Both the position numbers and the translations under genes were made by a program. A stretch of DNA of 64,000 bases from NCBI GenBank assembly GCA_029224185.1, contig CM055200.1:6982099-7046098 (forward strand), written 5' to 3'. Within the stretch, counting starts at the first letter, position 1. Every line of letters begins with the position of its first letter. The notes under the pieces are model-generated. The model did no database searches, had not been told where the DNA came from, and was given only the letters and a program-made list of their open reading frames with translations. Below, piece by piece: positions 51,001 through 60,128 of the stretch. This stretch comes from Karalla daura (Eukaryota; Chordata; Actinopteri; Chaetodontiformes; Leiognathidae).

Positions 51001-54000
51001 GCTTATAATGCTCCAAATCTCTTTGTCATTGTTAAAAAGAAACCAGTGGAACAAAACAGCTGCTGTTTCAAATATTTGCTTTGTTTGTTAGTTTTGGGTT
51101 TCAAGCCTCAGAAGCAGGTTCGTGTGTTAGTAAACCTGGTTATTGAGTCTAATTCCACAAATTCAACACATATTTTTCTGTCAGTTTCAGCCCACAAGTG
51201 TTGTTATGATCCTTTCACAGCCGAGGCCTCAGTGTAGAGTCGGTCCTCCGGTCGCTGTTTGCTCTGATACTCTCGCAGCCAGAGTGCTGCCTCAGTGCTT
51301 GTAGTGTCATGGATGCAGCCTGAACTCAGCAGTTGCATGTTTACAGCCCTTGACATCACGTTTTGACTGAAATAGTAAAACTGAAGCCCTCCTCCCATTC
51401 ACCATTAATCCATGTAACAATGATATAGATCACATCCCATCAAGCAGCACTGAAAAATGAAACGTTAACAGTCTGATATTTGTGATTATCTGACTCGCTT
51501 GCTGCATTAATAGATATTAATTCAACCGGAACGAAAACACCAGCAGCCTGGAGGGTGCATTGGACCTGACATGCACACAGATGACAAACGCACACGCATG
51601 AGAAACATGACAAACGGGTATCTGGACATACATAGAAAAACAAACAAACAAACAACCGCACATTCGGGATGACAGTCATGGAACAAAGGCCATAATGATC
51701 AATGCAGTGATAATTTAGCACAGAGAGAAGCGATTCGTACAGTAACACACACACACACACACAGACACCACCTCATCACAGCCCCTCAACCGTGCACGCC
51801 TGTGTGTGTGTTTGTGTTTATGGCTGCGTATCCCGGAGGTGTGTTTGATCTCCTGACTGTGATAATGTGATATCCAGCCCTCGTCTTTGATCCCCTCATC
51901 ACTATAAACACTGCTGATGCCTGGTAAACACACGCCACTGCCATTAACACACTGGTAGCAACGCCCTGTCTGTGGATGTGTGTGTGTGTGTGATTACGTG
52001 CAAGGCAGAGAGACAGATATAGAACTACTTTTAATGAGTGTTCCCAGCAGAATTAAAGTAAATTTAAAGACATAAGAGCCCCCTCAGGCGCAGATTGTAA
52101 CACCACGCTGGGCTGGTTTACCTCCAACATGCATCTCCTTTAAAACACAAAGATATTTTTCTGCACTGCTGTTTGCTTCAAAGTTAATATCAGACTTTTG
52201 AAGTAACACACATTTGTTTTCCGAGTCTGTGTTTGCCTTCAAAAGGCAACAAATGACAGGTGGATTGCAGCCTGTGCTTTTACAATTACTACTGTATATT
52301 ATACCTGATTGGACAGAAATGGAGGGAGATGCATTTCGAGGGGAGAGACGATGGTCGCAAACTAATGTACCTGTGAGACATGTGGAGGGAGAACACAGAT
52401 TTTAGACTTCAAACTTATAAAGAACCAATCAAAGTGGCCATTTATGGCCCAGCATGTGAAGTCTTGCATTTCAAAATCACTTAGTTAGAACCTCATTATT
52501 TCTGAGTGGTTGTTACATCACATGGTAAGTGACAGGTGCAAGGTGTCTCATTATGCAGCCAATTTGTTTAGGCTATGTACATTTATTAGACAAAAGCTAA
52601 GCTATCATTTGCAGTTAAATGGTCTTCTACATGTGGTTAAAAGCTAAAATGATGTCCGGGTCTATTTTACCATCAGAAAAGCCAGTTTCAGTCCACCGCC
52701 ATCTCATCTAGATTTTGAACAGTTACTTGTGATTTATTCAGTCACTCATGTAGGTAAAGTAGGTTCACACACACACAGGCCTGGGGCAGCCTAGATTCTC
52801 AAATCAAGTTAAACACACATGTGTTTGCACTTGAGAAAGCAGGAGTCCAACAAAGATACTTTTTTGCTGTGCGATGACAGCGTTATTCATTAATCCACTG
52901 TCTCCAATCAGCCTAAAAATGCATGTTGTTGGACTGTGGCCAGAGAAAACCTATGCAGACACGGAGAAAACACCCAGACTCCATGCAACAGACTAACTCT
53001 GGCTGTGTCGAGGTGACAGAGCTCTCCTCTCCACCAACCACCGGGCAGCCCCTGAAGCTGTGTCATGCAGCTTTTAATTACTCACCAATTGACCCCTGGG
53101 ACAAATAAAGTTAAAACTGTGGAATAAGGGGCATTCTTTAGTGGGGTACTGCTCACATCACAGCCATATCCACAGATAGCACCCTCTGGGGTATTATCTC
53201 TGTATGCCTTGCTCTGTGGCTGACTGCAGCAGCTGTGACATTTTCAAACACCAGCAGAGAGCAGAGATTAGCACAAGAGGACCTCTTGGATGAGGGAGAA
53301 ACAAGAGAACAGGCAGAGGAAAAGAAAGGAGAACAGAGGAGAGGACAGGTGTGATTCATACTGACTGATTTTTTTTTTGCACAGACGTCTGAGGAGAAGC
53401 AGAGGGAGAAAAGTCGAAAAAAAAAAGAAAGATAAATGCACAGAAGGGAGGAGCAGCAGAGTCACTCCAGAGTGTGTTCAACCTGAATCCCAAATCAACA
53501 GGCCTATTAAAGCAATCAAACAAAAAAAATATGATTCAGGTTCTTTTTTTTGGTCACTTTAGATATGTGGCTGATGCTTTGATCTCATTTTGTGTGGCTC
53601 TGCCAACTGTAAAGTGCTTTTTTTCCTGTCGACTTTAAAATGCTCTGGTCTGGGCTACCATATTGGTTTTGAATATGATCAACGCAACTGATACTGATCA
53701 TTAAGGCTCTGACCATCATGTTATAGTTATCTCCATTTTTAGAGATTTGTGGTGTTTTTGAGCAACAATTCCCCCTCATATCACCTAACAATCAAATGGC
53801 ACGTTTTCCCTCTGATCTTCCCCTTTTGAAGTCTCGGCTTCTTCTTTCATCCTACATAATTTTGTAATTGGGATGAAATTATTACCTAAGCTGCCACTCG
53901 GGTATGCTCAACAAAAGAAAAAAAACTGTCATTGGCTTGTTGATTCAGGATTCACTAAAAAAAGACAGGAAAAAAAAAACCTCATTGAGTGCATTCTCAG

Positions 54001-54557
54001 TGCCGATTGGCTGTCACACCTGTCTGTTCCTTCCCGTTGCGTCTCCATTGGGGTGTGTCAAGCAGAATGTAGAAGGAGGACTGCTTATTGTACTCCTCCC
54101 GGTCTAAGATCCTAACGGTAAAGCTCTTCCTGGATGGGACATATACATACGCACACACACAAACACACATAGAGGGAGGTGGTAAATGCATGCATGGTGA
54201 ACAAAAAAACATGGTTATGTATGCACAGACAGAAATCAAATAAAAACGCACACACACACACACAGACACTGGAGGTGGAGTGGTGGATGTGGTGAGGCGA
54301 GGCGATCCACACCCTGCTGCATGCTCACTGTCGCCACAGGATATTTCAGGTAAAATGTCCTGCAGAGCGCCCCCCTGTGGTGAGAACATGCAGCCTCGGT
54401 GGACATGGCGGCAGATGCTCTGAGGGGTGAACGTTCACTCCCGTCCTGACCTTTGGTGTTGTTGCTCTCCACCAGCCGGGGCTCTCCGATCTCTATGTAG
54501 AAGGTTTTGTTCTTCTCGTACTCCTCGTCGTCGATTACCTTCACCTTGATGGTTTTA
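23574..54557 (-). CDS. slc8a1: Sodium/calcium exchanger (NCX1-like), 3' part of gene
   Basis: This is a plasma-membrane 3 Na+/1 Ca2+ antiporter of the SLC8 family. Minus-strand exons in transcript order are 54557-54451 (A), 54129-54020 (B), 44196-44048, 40841-40742, 30109-29924, 29218-29129, 24092-23989 and 23846-23574. All have GT-AG borders and matching phases. Together they give part of Ca-binding domain 2, the loop end (IIEESYEFKNTVDKLIKKTN), and the C-terminal membrane half with alpha-2 repeat motifs GTSVPDTFASK and GNVTGSNAVNVFLG, ending SSLEAYCHIQGF. Features such as VPPTEYWNGWACF and RRRPEIGGELGGPRT resemble mammalian NCX1 more than NCX2 or NCX3. The fish-specific NCX4 (slc8a4) or either slc8a1 duplicate cannot be excluded. 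The 5' exons (TM1-5, CBD1) lie beyond 64000. Confidence 0.9.
23989..24092 (-). CDS. slc8a1: slc8a exon: second half of the alpha-2 repeat
   Basis: It has 104 nt, with acceptor CCACCCAG and donor CGGG|GTGAGT. It encodes DTFASKVAAIQDQYADASIG and then NVTGSNAVNVFLGIG. The GNVTGSNAVN motif is the second half of the alpha-2 repeat, which lines the Na+/Ca2+ site. Confidence 0.96.
24285..24420 (+). mobile_element. tRNA-derived SINE relic
   Basis: An A-box-like 'tggcctagtcgttaagga' is followed 30 nt later by a B-box-like 'agattcaaacccc', then 'ccctgaccaagacgtcttaa' and 'aagcaatcaatacggtgttg'. The order and spacing match a tRNA-headed fish SINE. Confidence 0.6.
28220..28290 (+). repeat. (CA)n microsatellite
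   Basis: About 31 CA units, preceded by a CGCG interruption. On the slc8a transcript it reads as UG. Confidence 0.96.
29129..29218 (-). CDS. slc8a1: slc8a exon: start of the alpha-2 repeat
   Basis: It has 90 nt, with acceptor TTTTAG and donor ACCAG|GTGAGC. It encodes GDLASHFGCTVGLKDSVTAV and then VFVALGTSVP, with the split Asp codon completed in the next exon. The GTSVPD turn is part of the alpha-2 ion-coordination signature of CaCA exchangers. Confidence 0.96.
29590..29735 (+). mobile_element. LINE-tail-like relic in slc8a intron
   Basis: 'gaattccttgtatggtcaca', 'aacttggtgaatagagctga' and 'ttctgattctgatcc' resemble the common fish non-LTR tail that ends in GATTCT repeats. It lies in the 705-bp intron 29219-29923. 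Confidence 0.5.
29924..30109 (-). CDS. slc8a1: slc8a exon: first two membrane segments of the C-terminal half
   Basis: It has 186 nt, with acceptor CCCTCCAG and donor ATTG|GTAAGA. It begins with the acidic GEDDDDDECGEEKLPSCFDY, then a membrane-associated segment (VMHFLTVFWKVLFAFVPP) and the hydrophobic CFVVSICMIGLLTAVI. The PTEYWNGW loop is the NCX1-type version; NCX2 and NCX3 have a Cys-His pair there. Its splice phases match both neighbouring exons. Confidence 0.96.
30270..30375 (+). mobile_element. Decayed interspersed repeat fragment
   Basis: 'ggcctgtccagggtgacttc', 'caggctccagcagacccctg' and 'ggttaagaaaatgggcggat' form the tail of the common fish repeat family seen elsewhere in the window. 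Confidence 0.6.
36955..37110 (+). mobile_element. Decayed interspersed repeat fragment
   Basis: 'acatcctggacaggtcgtca', 'gccatacactcaccttggtg' and 'aaacatgcatgtttttgact' belong to the same family as the copy at 15420. Confidence 0.6.
38256..38291 (+). repeat. (CT)n microsatellite
   Basis: About 18 CT units in an slc8a intron; GA-rich on the transcript strand. Confidence 0.96.
38585..38623 (+). repeat. (GT)n microsatellite
   Basis: About 19 GT units. On the slc8a transcript this one reads CA, opposite to most others here. Confidence 0.96.
38795..38881 (+). repeat. (CA)n with (CG)n core
   Basis: An alternating purine-pyrimidine run with a GCGCGCGCGC block near 38835-38846 flanked by CA units. 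It is a strong candidate for Z-DNA. Confidence 0.93.
39026..39103 (+). repeat. Interrupted (CA)n microsatellite
   Basis: Starts with GCACGCGCGC, then CA units with single CG and AG interruptions. Confidence 0.95.
40742..40841 (-). CDS. slc8a1: slc8a exon: NTVDKLIKKTN segment
   Basis: It has 100 nt, with acceptor TTTGTAG and donor GCAG|GTAAGG. It encodes NTVDKLIKKTNLALLVGTNS and then WRDQFIEAITVSA. This is the near-invariant link from the second Ca-binding domain back toward the membrane. It ends one base into the Gly codon completed by the next exon. Confidence 0.95.
41113..41510 (-). mobile_element. RTE-like LINE fragment (reverse-transcriptase C-terminus)
   Basis: The minus strand carries broken frames with DRIRTKFMEFIGRTVHV, followed in a shifted frame by LRWFRHVQRV and GHEVKLCERVRRMRR. 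This resembles the 'DRIRN.. / LRWFGHVQR' region near the end of RTE-type LINE polymerases. Frameshifts and loss of the upstream domains make it an inactive relic. It lies in the same orientation as slc8a. Confidence 0.6.
41640..41770 (-). mobile_element. Decayed interspersed repeat fragment
   Basis: 'tgttctccctgcgtcggtgt', 'tttcctcccatagttcaaaa', 'acatgcatttaggtggactg' and 'ctctacattgcccctagtgt' follow the order of the common fish repeat. Confidence 0.65.
43035..43102. other. Near-perfect 68-nt hairpin
   Basis: Arms 43042-43063 and 43075-43096 are exact reverse complements over 22 nt (left arm begins GAAAATGTGACACTGTG). The stem extends outward by six pairs (one G-U, one bulged T at 43041) and inward by three pairs (one G-U), leaving a five-base loop CCTCG. 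The size resembles a small hairpin RNA precursor, but the perfect arms also fit a template-switch inversion. It is intronic in slc8a. Confidence 0.85.
44048..44196 (-). CDS. slc8a1: slc8a exon after the alternative region (end of CBD2)
   Basis: It has 149 nt, with acceptor GGTTGCAG and donor TTCAAG|GTGAGT. It reads EEQQKKEEEEEEEPLAGKDD and then EERRIAEMGRPMLGDHVKLE, VIIEESYEFK. It receives the single base left by exon A or B (G+AG = Glu), so A or B can splice to it directly in frame. The purely acidic run at its start is longer than I recall for NCX1. The last part is the conserved final strand of CBD2. Confidence 0.93.
44932..45092 (+). repeat. Very long (CA)n array
   Basis: About 160 bp of CA with rare T or G interruptions, the longest dinucleotide array in the window. 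It lies 740 bp upstream of an slc8a exon in transcript direction, where it reads as UG. Confidence 0.97.
45174..45213 (+). repeat. (CA)n microsatellite
   Basis: CA units with two CT interruptions. Confidence 0.93.
45518..45564 (+). repeat. Interrupted (CA)n
   Basis: CA units with AA and CC interruptions. Confidence 0.85.
46690..46990 (+). mobile_element. SINE-like relic
   Basis: A B-box-like 'ggttggtagtttgatccc' is followed downstream by 'cagccttgggtaagatactg' and 'atccctaaactgccccctct', the usual order in tRNA-derived fish SINEs ('ccttgggcaagacact...ctaaattgctccc'). Confidence 0.5.
47560..48340 (+). repeat. Long polypurine tract with G-quadruplex motif
   Basis: Most of this stretch is A/G on the plus strand. 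The core near 47911-47950 has GGGG-A-GGGGG-A-GGGGG-A then (GGA)n. On the slc8a pre-mRNA it is a pyrimidine-rich (CU) tract, lying between exon B and the next exon seen. Confidence 0.85.
49266..49325 (+). repeat. Interrupted (CA)n
   Basis: CA array with GCACGCAC and TC interruptions. Confidence 0.93.
51745..51763 (+). repeat. (CA)n microsatellite
   Basis: About 9 CA units, short. Confidence 0.85.
52880..52995 (+). mobile_element. Decayed interspersed repeat fragment
   Basis: 'aatgcatgttgttggactgt', 'gccagagaaaacctatgcag', 'acacggagaaaacacccaga' and 'ctccatgcaac' belong to the common fish repeat family, on the plus strand. Confidence 0.65.
53070..53120 (+). mobile_element. LINE 3'-tail-like relic
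   Basis: 'accaattgacccctgggaca' followed by 'aataaagttaaaac' resembles the tail of fish non-LTR elements. Confidence 0.4.
54020..54129 (-). CDS. slc8a1: slc8a exon B (mutually exclusive, CBD2)
   Basis: It has 110 nt, lies 321 bp downstream of exon A, and carries the same border phases; acceptor CCATCCAG, donor ACAG|GTGTGA. It encodes KSFTVRILDREEYNKQSSFY and then ILLDTPQWRRNGKEQT. It aligns with mammalian exon B (IRIFDREEYEKECSF): the second Asp of exon A is Arg here, as in mammals, but the position that is Cys in mammalian exon B is Ser. It is more diverged than exon A. Confidence 0.9.
54130..54450 (-). other. Short intron between exons A and B
   Basis: 321 bp. On the transcript strand it contains two UG-repeat tracts (plus-strand CA at 54151-54172 and 54247-54264), the nearer about 20 nt upstream of the exon B acceptor. 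UG repeats are known binding sites for CELF proteins and TDP-43; a role in A/B choice is inference. Confidence 0.7.
54451..54557 (-). CDS. slc8a1: slc8a exon A (mutually exclusive, CBD2)
   Basis: It has 107 nt, with acceptor CTCCTAG and donor AAAG|GTCAGG. It encodes KTIKVKVIDDEEYEKNKTFY and then IEIGEPRLVE. It matches mammalian exon A, the form typical of excitable tissue. The Asp pair (IDDEEY) and the downstream Lys (EKNK) correspond to the positions I recall as D577/D578 and K585 of NCX1, which shape Ca2+ binding by CBD2. It starts with one base completing a codon and ends with one base opening a codon. Confidence 0.92.
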
Positions 54558-55848
54558 CTAGGAGGAGGAGGAAGGGGGGAGGGAAGCAGAGAGAAGAAAA
54601 GAAGGCAGGGAAGTGAGGATAGAGCAGACTGGAAACTGGAAAATCAAGAGGTAACAGAAAAAAAGAGCAGCAGTTTGGCTTTCCTGCAGGCACTGAGGAC
54701 TCTTTTTCAATCAAAATGCTTCCAGCATCTTGATATCAAGTCATCTTAATCCAAACGCGATGCTCAGATTCATCAGCTGATTTTTAGGTAAACTCGGATG
54801 AATGTTGGCATTTTTTCACCTGATCCAATCAGGGAGCCTGATATCAGACTCATCTCAGATGATATCAGGACAGCTCACGCCAGCCTGACAGGAGTGATCT
54901 GTTTGAGTCCTCGCTCTGCCAGCCCGAGGTGCCCATCAGGCCTCAGATATTAGACTTTTCTTCCTTTCCCTCTCCCTTTGTCACTTGGTTGCTCAAAGCT
55001 AAATGATGTCTGGAGGAAGCTGCAGAGCTGAGCAACTCTATTAGTCACTTTGGCGACTGAACAGTCATCAGTCACAATTATGTTTTTTTGTTTTTTTTCT
55101 GCATGTTTTTAGCTGAATGCCTGCAAGAATCCAGGACAATTCACTATAAACCCAGCCAATAGAATAAGTCACATTTAATTAGCATCCTCCATAAAGGGCT
55201 GCAGTTATAGGTTAACTTTTCCGGCATAAAATCACTAACGGATAATGGATACTTCAGTGAGAAGCTGGAGATTAATTCACATCTTTTTGGCTGAGTTCAA
55301 AGTGAACTGACACGCACGCGCGCTGTCTCTAAAGTGGAACAGATCAGCATAAAGAGAAGCCCGAGACATTAAAGACAGTGTCATAGGCAATGGAAGCAGA
55401 GAGCGAGAGAGAGTGCAAGAATAACAATGAAGGAGGAGGGATTTTTAATAGAGAGAGGTACTGTCTGCTGCTGCAATTAACACCTTCAACACTGAGACGC
55501 GGTGATGACGCACCACTCTAACCAGACGTGTTCTGCTCAGTGAACACTGAACAGAAGACACGAGTCAACCAGCACATGCCGTACCACAAACGCCCGGCTC
55601 CGCAACTGCAGCACAATATATACCCTTACGTTGCCATCGTTTTCCCTCTAAACATCGTTCAGTCTGATGAAGGGCAGTAAACCGCTCTGTAAACTGGAGC
55701 ATTACTCTCGGTAAACAAAGACAAGCACGTGATTCCCTAATGAGTTTTTCACCCTTTCTTGAATGGTTAGGTAAAGGGAAATTAATGTACCGGTGAGACT
55801 CAGTATGGCGAGTGGGTCTGAGAGTGTGAGAGTGTGTGACTGTGAATG

Positions 55849-55871
55849 TGTGTGTGTGTGTGTGTGTGTGT
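55849..55871 (+). repeat. (GT)n microsatellite
   Basis: About 11 GT units. Confidence 0.93.
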
Positions 55872-55978
55872 ATTTATCCTTCCACTTGGCTTCAATCATT
55901 TCTGGCGCGGAGGATAAAATCTGAGGTCACAGGGCTACGGAGCAGGACACGGTGTGTTTGAGTATGTGTGTACTGAGG

Positions 55979-56018
55979 GCATGTGTGTGTGTGTGTGTGT
56001 GTGTATGTGTGTGTGTGT
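55979..56018 (+). repeat. (GT)n microsatellite
   Basis: GT units with one AT interruption. Confidence 0.93.
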
Positions 56019-56338
56019 TGTGTTAGTGTGCATGTTTTTATGTTTCCACTCTGGAACAATACCCATTTTCTGATCCAAATCCAGTACGGGCAGCAACAAA
56101 GACATCTGAGAAAGTACTCATAATCTAGCTTATAGCGCAGGGAATTGGACATACACACACACACCCTCTCTCTCTCTCTCTCACAAACAAGCTTATATAA
56201 GCACTATCTCTGATCACAGGCCCACAACCTGGTTTGAATCGTCAGCGGGCATCATGTTATTGACGTTTGGACCCGTTGGACTCCTAACTGAGCTGCCATT
56301 TAACCAGGCTGGAGCACCATTCATATACAGTACTGCCA

Positions 56339-56339
<1 letters not shown>

Positions 56340-56380
<41 letters not shown>
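56340..56380 (+). repeat. (CA)n microsatellite
   Basis: About 20 CA units, uninterrupted. Confidence 0.96.
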
Positions 56381-56381
<1 letters not shown>

Positions 56382-56589
56382 TCATCATCTGCAATGGCCG
56401 ATGAGTTATTGAGATGTTTTAAACAAGTGAAGCTGTAATGCCACACTATAAAAGTGTTATTTTCACACGAAACAGTCCTGTGTTTATCATTGTTACTAAA
56501 GTATGTTACAAACACACCATGTGAGGTTGTTATCATTACTGAAGTGGCTGTCAAATTAGTCAAGTGTAATATTACTCCATTTTAGCTGG

Positions 56590-56770
56590 TGTCTATCTCC
56601 AGCACATCCTGCATAGGGCAAAGGCAGGGAGCGAACCCTGGACAGGTCTCCAGGCCATCACAGGACACACAAAACAATTTATTCTCTCACTCACACCTAC
56701 ATGGGGACTATTTAGAGTCTTCAATCAAACTGCAATAAACAAACAAATGTTTTGGACGGACCTATCCAGA
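56590..56770 (+). mobile_element. Decayed interspersed repeat fragment
   Basis: 'tctatctccagcacatcctg', 'gaaccctggacaggtctcca', 'ggccatcacaggacacacaa' and 'ctcactcacacctacatggg' give one of the clearer copies of the common fish repeat. Confidence 0.7.
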
Positions 56771-57089
56771 CCAGATCTATCCTATCCACTATACTTTCAA
56801 ACACAGAACAACAGAATGCATGAACAGAATAGTATAAAAACAATGTAAAACAAAATAAGAAAAGTACATGCGGAAGACATTTGCACCTCCAGCCTGATTG
56901 ATCAGAGAGGACAGCAGCATCACATGTTAACTACCCGCTGCATAATTCAAATACCGTGGGGGATAATCCTTTCAAATATCATATGCAAATATCAACACGC
57001 TCACAAGCCCACTCAGCCAAATGTCAGGGTTTAACTCATTACATGAGATGGGTTTACCCACTTATCACTCTCCAGTAACAGCAGATGGA

Positions 57090-57315
57090 GAGCGGTTTTC
57101 ACCTTCTGGCCTTGAGGATTTAAGGACCAACTGGCTGTCGGTACACAGACATGACATAAGAGGAACCCCACCCCACCCAACCCAGGGTGGAGACCTTGAG
57201 CAAAGGGCTTTACCTCCCAGATGATCGGTGGGAGAGGCCTATGGAACACAAGTGTTCCAGCCAATATCCATGAAAGGGCGACGGCGGAAAATACACCCTG
57301 GACGGGTAACCAGTT
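57090..57315 (+). mobile_element. Repeat relic
   Basis: 'gaccttgagcaaagggcttt' and 'aatacaccctggacgggtaa' look like parts of SINE and LINE-associated fish repeats. The copy is too decayed to assign. Confidence 0.35.
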
Positions 57316-58060
57316 AATCATAGGGCACAGTTTTCACTACCACACACTTTAGAGCCTTTACCTGTCATGAAACAGGCATGGTTTCGAAATGTAGACAGAA
57401 ACTAAAGAAAAAGCCAAAAAAAGACGAATATAACCGAATACAAATGAATATGACAATCGGAGGTGTGGGGGGGCGGTAAATAAACTTGGTTCAATTAAAT
57501 GCATCACCTTGTTGATCGGTGGTTTGTACCAGAAATCCTCTGAATCCTCACAAACACTATCATAAAAAAAAGTTACAGCTTTTTCCTATCAATTGTCAAA
57601 TGCCTGGGAAAACACTTCACCAGCCAAGGTCATCTGAGTTTAAATCAGCAGATACTTTTCATGTCTGTTGGATGGGAACGGATTGAAATCTGTGATTTCA
57701 CTGTCCACAAATGTGTAAAACGACAATGAATCACTTTTGCAGAGACAGACTGGTTGACTCTTTTTCTTTTTTTTTTTTTATTTCTCCACTGGTTCGGGAA
57801 TGGTGACTCCTCTGTTAGAGCTGGCAAACCACAAAGATGACCAACTCACTGGAAAAAGCCCTCTCACGCACACACTCACACACACACACATACGGACACA
57901 CATTCTCACATACTTTTTATTGTCAGATGAGCATATGTCCAGACAGAGGATAAATGCTGATACCGTTTATCTGTGATTCTCATCTTTATCTGCACACATC
58001 TTTTTACTGCCTTTCTTGTCTCGCAGACACTAGGACACGCATTCCAATACATGAACGGGA

Positions 58061-58062
<2 letters not shown>

Positions 58063-58102
<40 letters not shown>

Positions 58103-58128
58103 ACGCACACGCACACGCACACGCACAC
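58063..58128 (+). repeat. (CA)n followed by (ACACGC)n
   Basis: About 12 CA units lead into six copies of the hexamer ACACGC, a higher-order variant of the CA array. Confidence 0.95.
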
Positions 58129-58620
58129 AAGCCTCCCTGTACATGACAAACACGCTGGCTGGACAGTACGCTGTCCCGTTGCCACGGCAACACAATGTTT
58201 GGGTAACCAACAGGGGTGGAGAAGATTGTTTCCAGACCAATTATACGTGTATATCGGACTATGTGTGTGTCTATGTGTGTGTGTATACTGACGAATGAGT
58301 GTGTTTCAGAGAGAGGGATCATACACTGTACACACACTACACCGGTTGGCGTCTAAGTGTATACATATGGGTGTGTGAGCTGTATAATAAAGCGAGTAAG
58401 AGGGAGCTTGATGTTCCACAGTAGCCTGTGATGTTTGTAGTGAGCAGAGTCTGTCTGAGTCTGCATTCAATCACATCTTAATCTGCAAACAATATACACA
58501 CTGAGACACGGTTGTACACAACGTTTCTGCCCCATATGACGCCTCGGTGGCAATAACATGGTGCGATACGAAACGAGGAACGTGTCATGAAGGCAAACTG
58601 AATGTGGAATTTGCGCCATT

Positions 58621-58680
58621 TACACACACGTGTGCACACACACACACACACACACATGAACACACACGCGCACACACATA
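58621..58680 (+). repeat. Interrupted (CA)n
   Basis: CA units with TG, TGAA and CGCG interruptions. Confidence 0.88.
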
Positions 58681-59192
58681 CAGACGTGTGTACACACAAA
58701 AGGGTGGTATCGCACTTGCACGGCGGCGTTCACGAATGTGTCGCACTTGCGTGCTTTGACACCTACATACATGTGTGCGTGCGCACACATACAAACTCCA
58801 CTCCGGGGGATTACAGCGTGTTTACATCCAGCGTTTCCATAGCAATGTCCTCCATCTGACTTTGATAAAGAAAAAAAAACAAGAAAAAAGGGCTAAAAAA
58901 AAAATGGGCGCACATATGAGCAGCTGTGACAGATCTGAGCTCCATCACTTCATCACACTCCTCTCCTCACTCGGATTCATCTGCTGCTTATCTTATATCT
59001 CACTATCATTCGTAAACAGGATTCCTGCAACACTTTTAACACTTGGCCTCTGTCAGGGCGTATAAAACACTTCGCAGAAACGCTTTAATAGCTTCCCCAG
59101 AATTAGCAAGAGGAGTAAGAGATAGTGGAATAAACAGGCCATGAGTTACTCCAACGACTGCTTCATGTTAAAGCAGAGGACAGGTTCAGAAA

Positions 59193-59195
<3 letters not shown>

Positions 59196-59244
<49 letters not shown>
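59196..59244 (+). repeat. (CA)n microsatellite
   Basis: About 24 CA units, uninterrupted. Confidence 0.96.
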
Positions 59245-59246
<2 letters not shown>

Positions 59247-60088
59247 CAGGACCAGTGGGTGATATGAATGTGCTTCGGTGAAGTCCCACTGTGCCTCCTC
59301 GTGACGACCTTCACTTTCCTTTTTTTTTGCTGATCATGTTTGTTCACGTTTGGCTCGCTGTTGTCACGATTTTCCGCCCTCCACCTCTTCCTCTTGCAAA
59401 ATAAATGATTTTTGCAGAGTTTTTGGCTCCTGCTTCCGCTCCAGCAATCAGGACCCCGAAGAGCTGCCACGATGCTTTGAGGCATAAACGTAACGAGTGT
59501 TAGGGGTCTTGTAAATGAGCAGATCACATGCATTGGCTCAGGAGCGTGAAAATTAACCACATTTATCCCCTCCACGAAAACGTGGATGAGAAGCCGATCC
59601 AAAGCTCAGGTTCTCTGACATCTCTGTTATTTTAGTGTCTATACTGTCATCACTAGCAGCTTATTGGACCTGTTGGTTTCTGCTCTCACACACGCTGGAA
59701 CGTTTTTGTGTGGCTGCCCCTGCAGCTGTGACAGATCTTCAAAGTTAAAAAAAAAGAAGCCTTTTGCGCGCAGTCTTTAAAGTGTCCCCTTGCCAAGTTT
59801 GTGCACGTACTGTATCTCGCATCGAGCTGAGAAAACAACGCTGCCAGTGTGTGGTCGCCCACGGGGCCTCTCGGTCGCACGGCACATCGCTGACACTAAC
59901 AAAGCACTTTCCCCCACTTTGCACACAAACATAAATACACAGGAAGTTGTAAAGCACAACAGGCTGCAGCGCCCGGTCCGTCCCCTCTCCTCGGCAACCT
60001 GCCTTAGCGACGTATTTGGATCGGAAAATTTGAGTTTGGGAACCACCGCTTTATTTTAGGTTTGAGGAAAAAATGCTGCCGCTGAGGC

Positions 60089-60090
<2 letters not shown>

Positions 60091-60126
<36 letters not shown>
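60091..60126 (+). repeat. (GT)n microsatellite
   Basis: About 17 GT units. Confidence 0.95.

Positions 60127-60128
<2 letters not shown>

Larger units (their letters stand above)
44197..54019 (-). other. slc8a intron region between exon B and the next exon seen (9.8 kb)
   Basis: In mammalian NCX1 the small cassette exons C-F lie in the equivalent place. I found no sequence I could defend as one of them, though they may be as short as 15-20 nt. It holds very long CA arrays (44932-45213), a SINE relic (46690-46990), the polypurine tract (47560-48340) and a LINE-tail relic (53070-53120). Confidence 0.55.

Noticed and set aside
54236..54450. Continuation of the exon A reading frame past VESNNTK
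   Set aside because: The donor AAAG|GTCAGG ends the exon at 54451; the continuation is intron and translates the UG repeat into Val-Cys runs.
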